Positions 60,021-64,000 of a stretch of DNA of 64,000 bases are shown here, in pieces. Origin of the DNA: Elysia crispata (Eukaryota; Mollusca; Gastropoda; Plakobranchidae); contig JAWDGP010003382.1 of the NCBI GenBank assembly GCA_033675545.1, positions 48,501 through 112,500 of the forward strand, written 5' to 3'. The position numbers and the translations under genes were made by a program. Under the pieces are notes generated by a model. It did no database searches. It was given only the letters and a program-made list of their open reading frames with translations, and was not told where the DNA came from. Each line of letters begins with the position of its first letter. Positions within the stretch are counted from its first letter, which is position 1.

Positions 60021-61918
60021 AGATGATAATAGAATCAGCAGGGCGACCGTACTCATTTTGGTGCTACAATGGGTAGAAGTAGGAATGCAGGGGCAGGACC
60101 AGTAGCAGCACGAGTAATGCATGTAACAATAATTATGAATCGTTATCATCATCATAGTCCATATATACTAAATACTATCGTGTAAATCATTCTAAAAACA
60201 CACACAAAAAGGTGTTAGCAACGACGCTTGATTCTATGGCGTAACAAATAAATAGGAGAAGGGAGAGGTGCAGTGTCGAAATTGGTCAGATTTGTAGTTT
60301 CAGACTACGCTTTAGCAAGAGGGAGAAAAAAGGATTCCATGTTGTTTTAGAGTTAATTTATACTTCATTTAAATCTCCCTTGAGTCTATCTCCGAGTCTT
60401 ATACTGGTGGATGGCTCTTTGTCACCAATTAGATTGAGAAGGCTTCGTTAATTTTTTTCTTTATATTTCTGACTAGAATAGTCCTAACTGTGACATCCTT
60501 TTCTTTGAGTATTTTGTAAGATTTTGAAAGTTGAGAGGATAAAAAAAAACAACAACTAATGTAGTGCTGCTCCCACATTTCTGCACCCTATCAATAAGTG
60601 AAAGAAATCAATAAAAAAAAATTAGCCTTGAGACGGTTATAATAGCAAAAGACGAATGAAAGTAGATTAAAAAGAAGAAAAAAAAATCTTTTAGGAAAGA
60701 TTTCAAGCCGCGCATTCGTAATATTCATAAGTTGCCGCCAGTAATAACGCAGAAAAATAATTTGCCACCATAACAAAATCCTACTTTCCAGTCTCCCACT
60801 AACATTTTATGGACGTTATAAAGGAAAGTCAGCCTTAGTGTCAATCTCTGACAGAGACTTAGCTAACTTGAAAAGGACATTGTAAAAAAAATTCGATCTG
60901 CCAAGCAAGCAGAACAAATCGTTGCAATGGTATTTTGTTTGCTTGTTTCTTTGTTCGATATTGCCCTTCCACGTGATCGACGTGTAAATCTCGGAGTTTT
61001 TTTTTATCTTTCTTGAGACAGAAATGGCTAACAGCTCCGACAGGTCATGTGAGCAGCACAAGTCGTTGCTGAGGCATATTGTTTGCTCGTTTCTTTCTCT
61101 TTTTCTTTTTTTTTTTTCTTTTTTTGATTGCTACTCCACATCAAGCTATATATGATCTGCTTTGTGCGCACATTATACGCTTTCCTTAGTCATCGTAAGT
61201 TATAAACCAGCAGCTTACGATTACTGTATGACGACATTGTTGAAATCCCCTGCTGGCCCACAATAGAAACTGATAGCGATAGGCGAACCAAGGCTCCATA
61301 GCTTACAGAGTAATTGAAGCTTTATCTCCATTCAGACAAATCAAATTCACGGCGGTTGAACTATAGACCAGCTCAAAGCTTTCACTTATGGAGAGAGGCA
61401 AACTGCCAATGTCTGCTGTATCTGTCAGTGTGACAAATTTGAACCTTGCACCCGCGAAGTTCTAATTGCTCTACATAAGACCTTGCCATGACATACTTCT
61501 CCGTCATCTGCTACCATTGATGAACTACATGTATACTTCCCGTGCCAAAAGGCCGTGCCACTCTACCCCCTCCTCTTTGTTATCTTTTGATAACAATCAG
61601 AGATAACAAAGATGTCGAACAGATAATACGGATGCAATGTCCGAAACGCTCTGGATTGGGGACAATTTATGAGAGCTGCCCGATTCAAAACCCAAAATGT
61701 TAAGAGATGCTTTTAGGTCAGTGGTTTTCACAACTGTTTCATCTTACCACCCGCTTACACCATTCTGATAAAACTATTACGGGGTCTAACTTAAGTGCGT
61801 GGGTACAGACGCTGACATACATAACGCTTTAATTTAGATTGCGATATCAATGATCGGACAAAACTCAAAAAAAGTTCCTTCATGAATTTGTATGAAGTGT
61901 GCGGCGGGTGTTAGAGAC

Positions 61919-61978
61919 AGACAGAGAGAGATAAAAAAAACACAGAGAGGGAGAGAGGGAAAGAGAGAGAGAGGGAGG

Positions 61979-62067
<89 letters not shown>

Positions 62068-62142
62068 GAAGAGACTGAGAGAGAGAAAGAACAGAGACAG
62101 AGAGAGAGAGAAAGAGGAACAGAAAGAGAGAGAAAGAGAGAA

Positions 62143-62188
<46 letters not shown>

Positions 62189-62208
62189 ACAGAAAGAGAG
62201 AGGAAGAG

Positions 62209-62300
<92 letters not shown>
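61919..62300. repeat. Long (GA)n array
   Basis: About 380 bases of GA units with scattered GGGA, GACA and GAAA variants. The long Arg/Glu and Ser/Leu frames here come from the repeat. Confidence 0.95.
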
Positions 62301-62302
<2 letters not shown>

Positions 62303-62663
62303 CACTTCTCGGTTCGCGTCTCACGTGAATTGTCTAACCTTTCAGTGTCCTCGGTCCAGACGACTCCATCACTCAGAGTCGGACTGTTTCAGGTTCCCTT
62401 ACCCCAGGCCTCCCGGAACTCTAGCTGGATTCCCTACTCCCGAAGAGCATTGGGTTCTTGATTCTTCTTCTTCTTGTTCGCTGAATATATGGCCAGTCCG
62501 GTCATCTTTATAAATAATACTGTCTTTTTTTTTTTTTATAGATCCTCGCTCCTTTTGGCCATGCAGTTATGTTTCTTTTCTAAATCTGGACTGTTCTAAA
62601 CGAGGTGCTTATGCGAATTTGACTTTAAAAATTCTTCTGGACTAAAAAAAAAAAAAAAAAATT

Positions 62664-62828
<165 letters not shown>

Positions 62829-63204
62829 CCTACCACCAAAATTAAAGATGCTAAGAGAGAAGAAATTGACTGTGGATCACACAATTTTCTCATTTCATTA
62901 TTCTTCGAAATTAGACGATGAGTTCCTTCATAAAGAACTTTGTCTGCGTTTTCTACTCTGTTTTCTGCTGTTTTCAAAAGCATCTTTTTTTTTTTTTTTG
63001 CATCTCAATGTTCACTTCCGTGATCTTAAGATCTCCTAGCTTTTAACATTTTGTTTTTCTGCCAGATACCTCATTTATCCTGACCATTTTCTTAATTTTC
63101 TTCTTCTAACATGCCAAAAGTATCCCCCGGCAGCAGCTTAGATCAACAACGGAGACCTCACTTAACTTCCACTAAGAATGGAACCAATACCTCCTCCTTT
63201 CTCT

Positions 63205-63382
63205 CTCCCCCCCTTTTTTTTTTCCCTTACTCATTCCCGATATGCAGGTTTTTAGCCTGATTATGCCGATTGCTGGGTCGGAAAGGCCCGATGGAGGGAA
63301 AAAAAATCAACAATCAGACACACCCCCCCCCCTACCCCCCAAAGTTTAAACATATGGAAACATAATTATGTGGGGGGGGGAA
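63205..63382. repeat. Paired C-tract and G-tract region
   Basis: C runs at about 63206-63214, 63325-63340 and a G run at 63372-63380. The C runs near 63330 and the G run near 63375 could pair across about 35 bases. Confidence 0.7.
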
Positions 63383-64000
63383 AAATCGAAAATGAAATAG
63401 ACCCACCACCATCGTGATGGCTGGGTGCGATAAAAAGAGTGAAAACACACCTCTAGACACAATTAAGTCAGGCTAGGAAAACCTATATAGCTGGCTGCTC
63501 TGAAAAAGTTCATTGAGCCTTGCAGTTTTTTTTTTTACGCACGGTCTTTGGCCTAGCATCAGATTCCGTAATACGAGATAAGCGACGCTTTAATGATTAT
63601 ATAACGTACCTTTTTTCTGTGATAGAAAGGTTGATTTAAACTAGTTGTACTCAATCAGATACCAAAAAAGTGACGAGCGATAAGAATTTATCACCGACAT
63701 ACCAACTAACAGCCGCTGTTGACTCATTGCGTGGTAGGTATATACTGATTACGAGCGAGTTTGTTTTTTTCCCCCCTCCTTTCTTCTCTCAAACCCGTGA
63801 AAATGAGAGAAATTCTTCCGCGATGACTCGCTGCAAGAGGGCAAAAGTTATGGGGGCACCGGTTCAACGGACCAAGCTCCTGTCAGAGAGGAGTTTTTTG
63901 TGACTGTCATTTAGATTATAATTTCGTTTATCTTCTCTGACATAGTTTAATATCGAGGTTGGATAGTGAGTGTGTGTGAAGAGGAAAGATTCAAGGAGAA

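Noticed and set aside
61880-62461. Frames of 137-189 codons rich in Arg/Glu or Ser/Leu
   Set aside because: Pure translation of the (GA)n array.

Overview
The window is a stretch of an animal nuclear genome. It is AT-rich, the genes are split into many short exons with GT/AG introns of several hundred to a few thousand bases, and the spaces are full of microsatellites and decayed transposons. The proteins are closest to generic invertebrate versions of their families. A lophotrochozoan, probably a mollusc, is my best guess, but the sequence alone does not settle this. There is no bacterial-style operon, CRISPR array or defence island here. Layout: (1) 1-7772, + strand, the C-terminal half of EXOC3 (exocyst subunit Sec6), 12 exons, 5' part outside the window. 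(2) 10542-15391, - strand, a complete BLOC1S5 (BLOC-1 subunit 5, Muted), 5 coding exons, tail to tail with EXOC3. (3) 15880-16740, + strand, a decayed non-LTR retrotransposon reverse transcriptase cut by an AT microsatellite. (4) 20364-25027, - strand, a collinear but broken copy of a GABA-B receptor subunit 1 gene. (5) 25030-35300, a repeat-rich region with a 67-bp satellite, a long inverted repeat enclosing a coding-like exon, CT arrays, a hammerhead-like motif and a triplet-repeat mosaic; two coding-like minus-strand exons here belong to a gene I cannot name. (6) 35542-41737, + strand, a complete RPLP1 (ribosomal stalk protein P1), 5 exons; introns 1 and 2 each carry a related element that folds as an H/ACA snoRNA. 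(7) 48445-59753, - strand, PI4KB (phosphatidylinositol 4-kinase beta), 12 exons running to the natural stop, with the N-terminal exons beyond the right edge; its last intron holds a 777-bp piggyBac-type non-autonomous transposon. (8) 59754-64000, intron or 5' flank of PI4KB, dominated by GA, AAT and C/G tracts. The intact genes are housekeeping and membrane-traffic genes: EXOC3 tethers secretory vesicles, BLOC1S5 helps make lysosome-related organelles, PI4KB makes Golgi PI4P, and RPLP1 works in translation. They share a broad theme but nothing shows that they are co-regulated. The most interesting objects are the paired H/ACA snoRNA candidates with a compensatory base-pair change, the piggyBac derivative with three CRE-like subterminal palindromes, and the GABBR1 relic.
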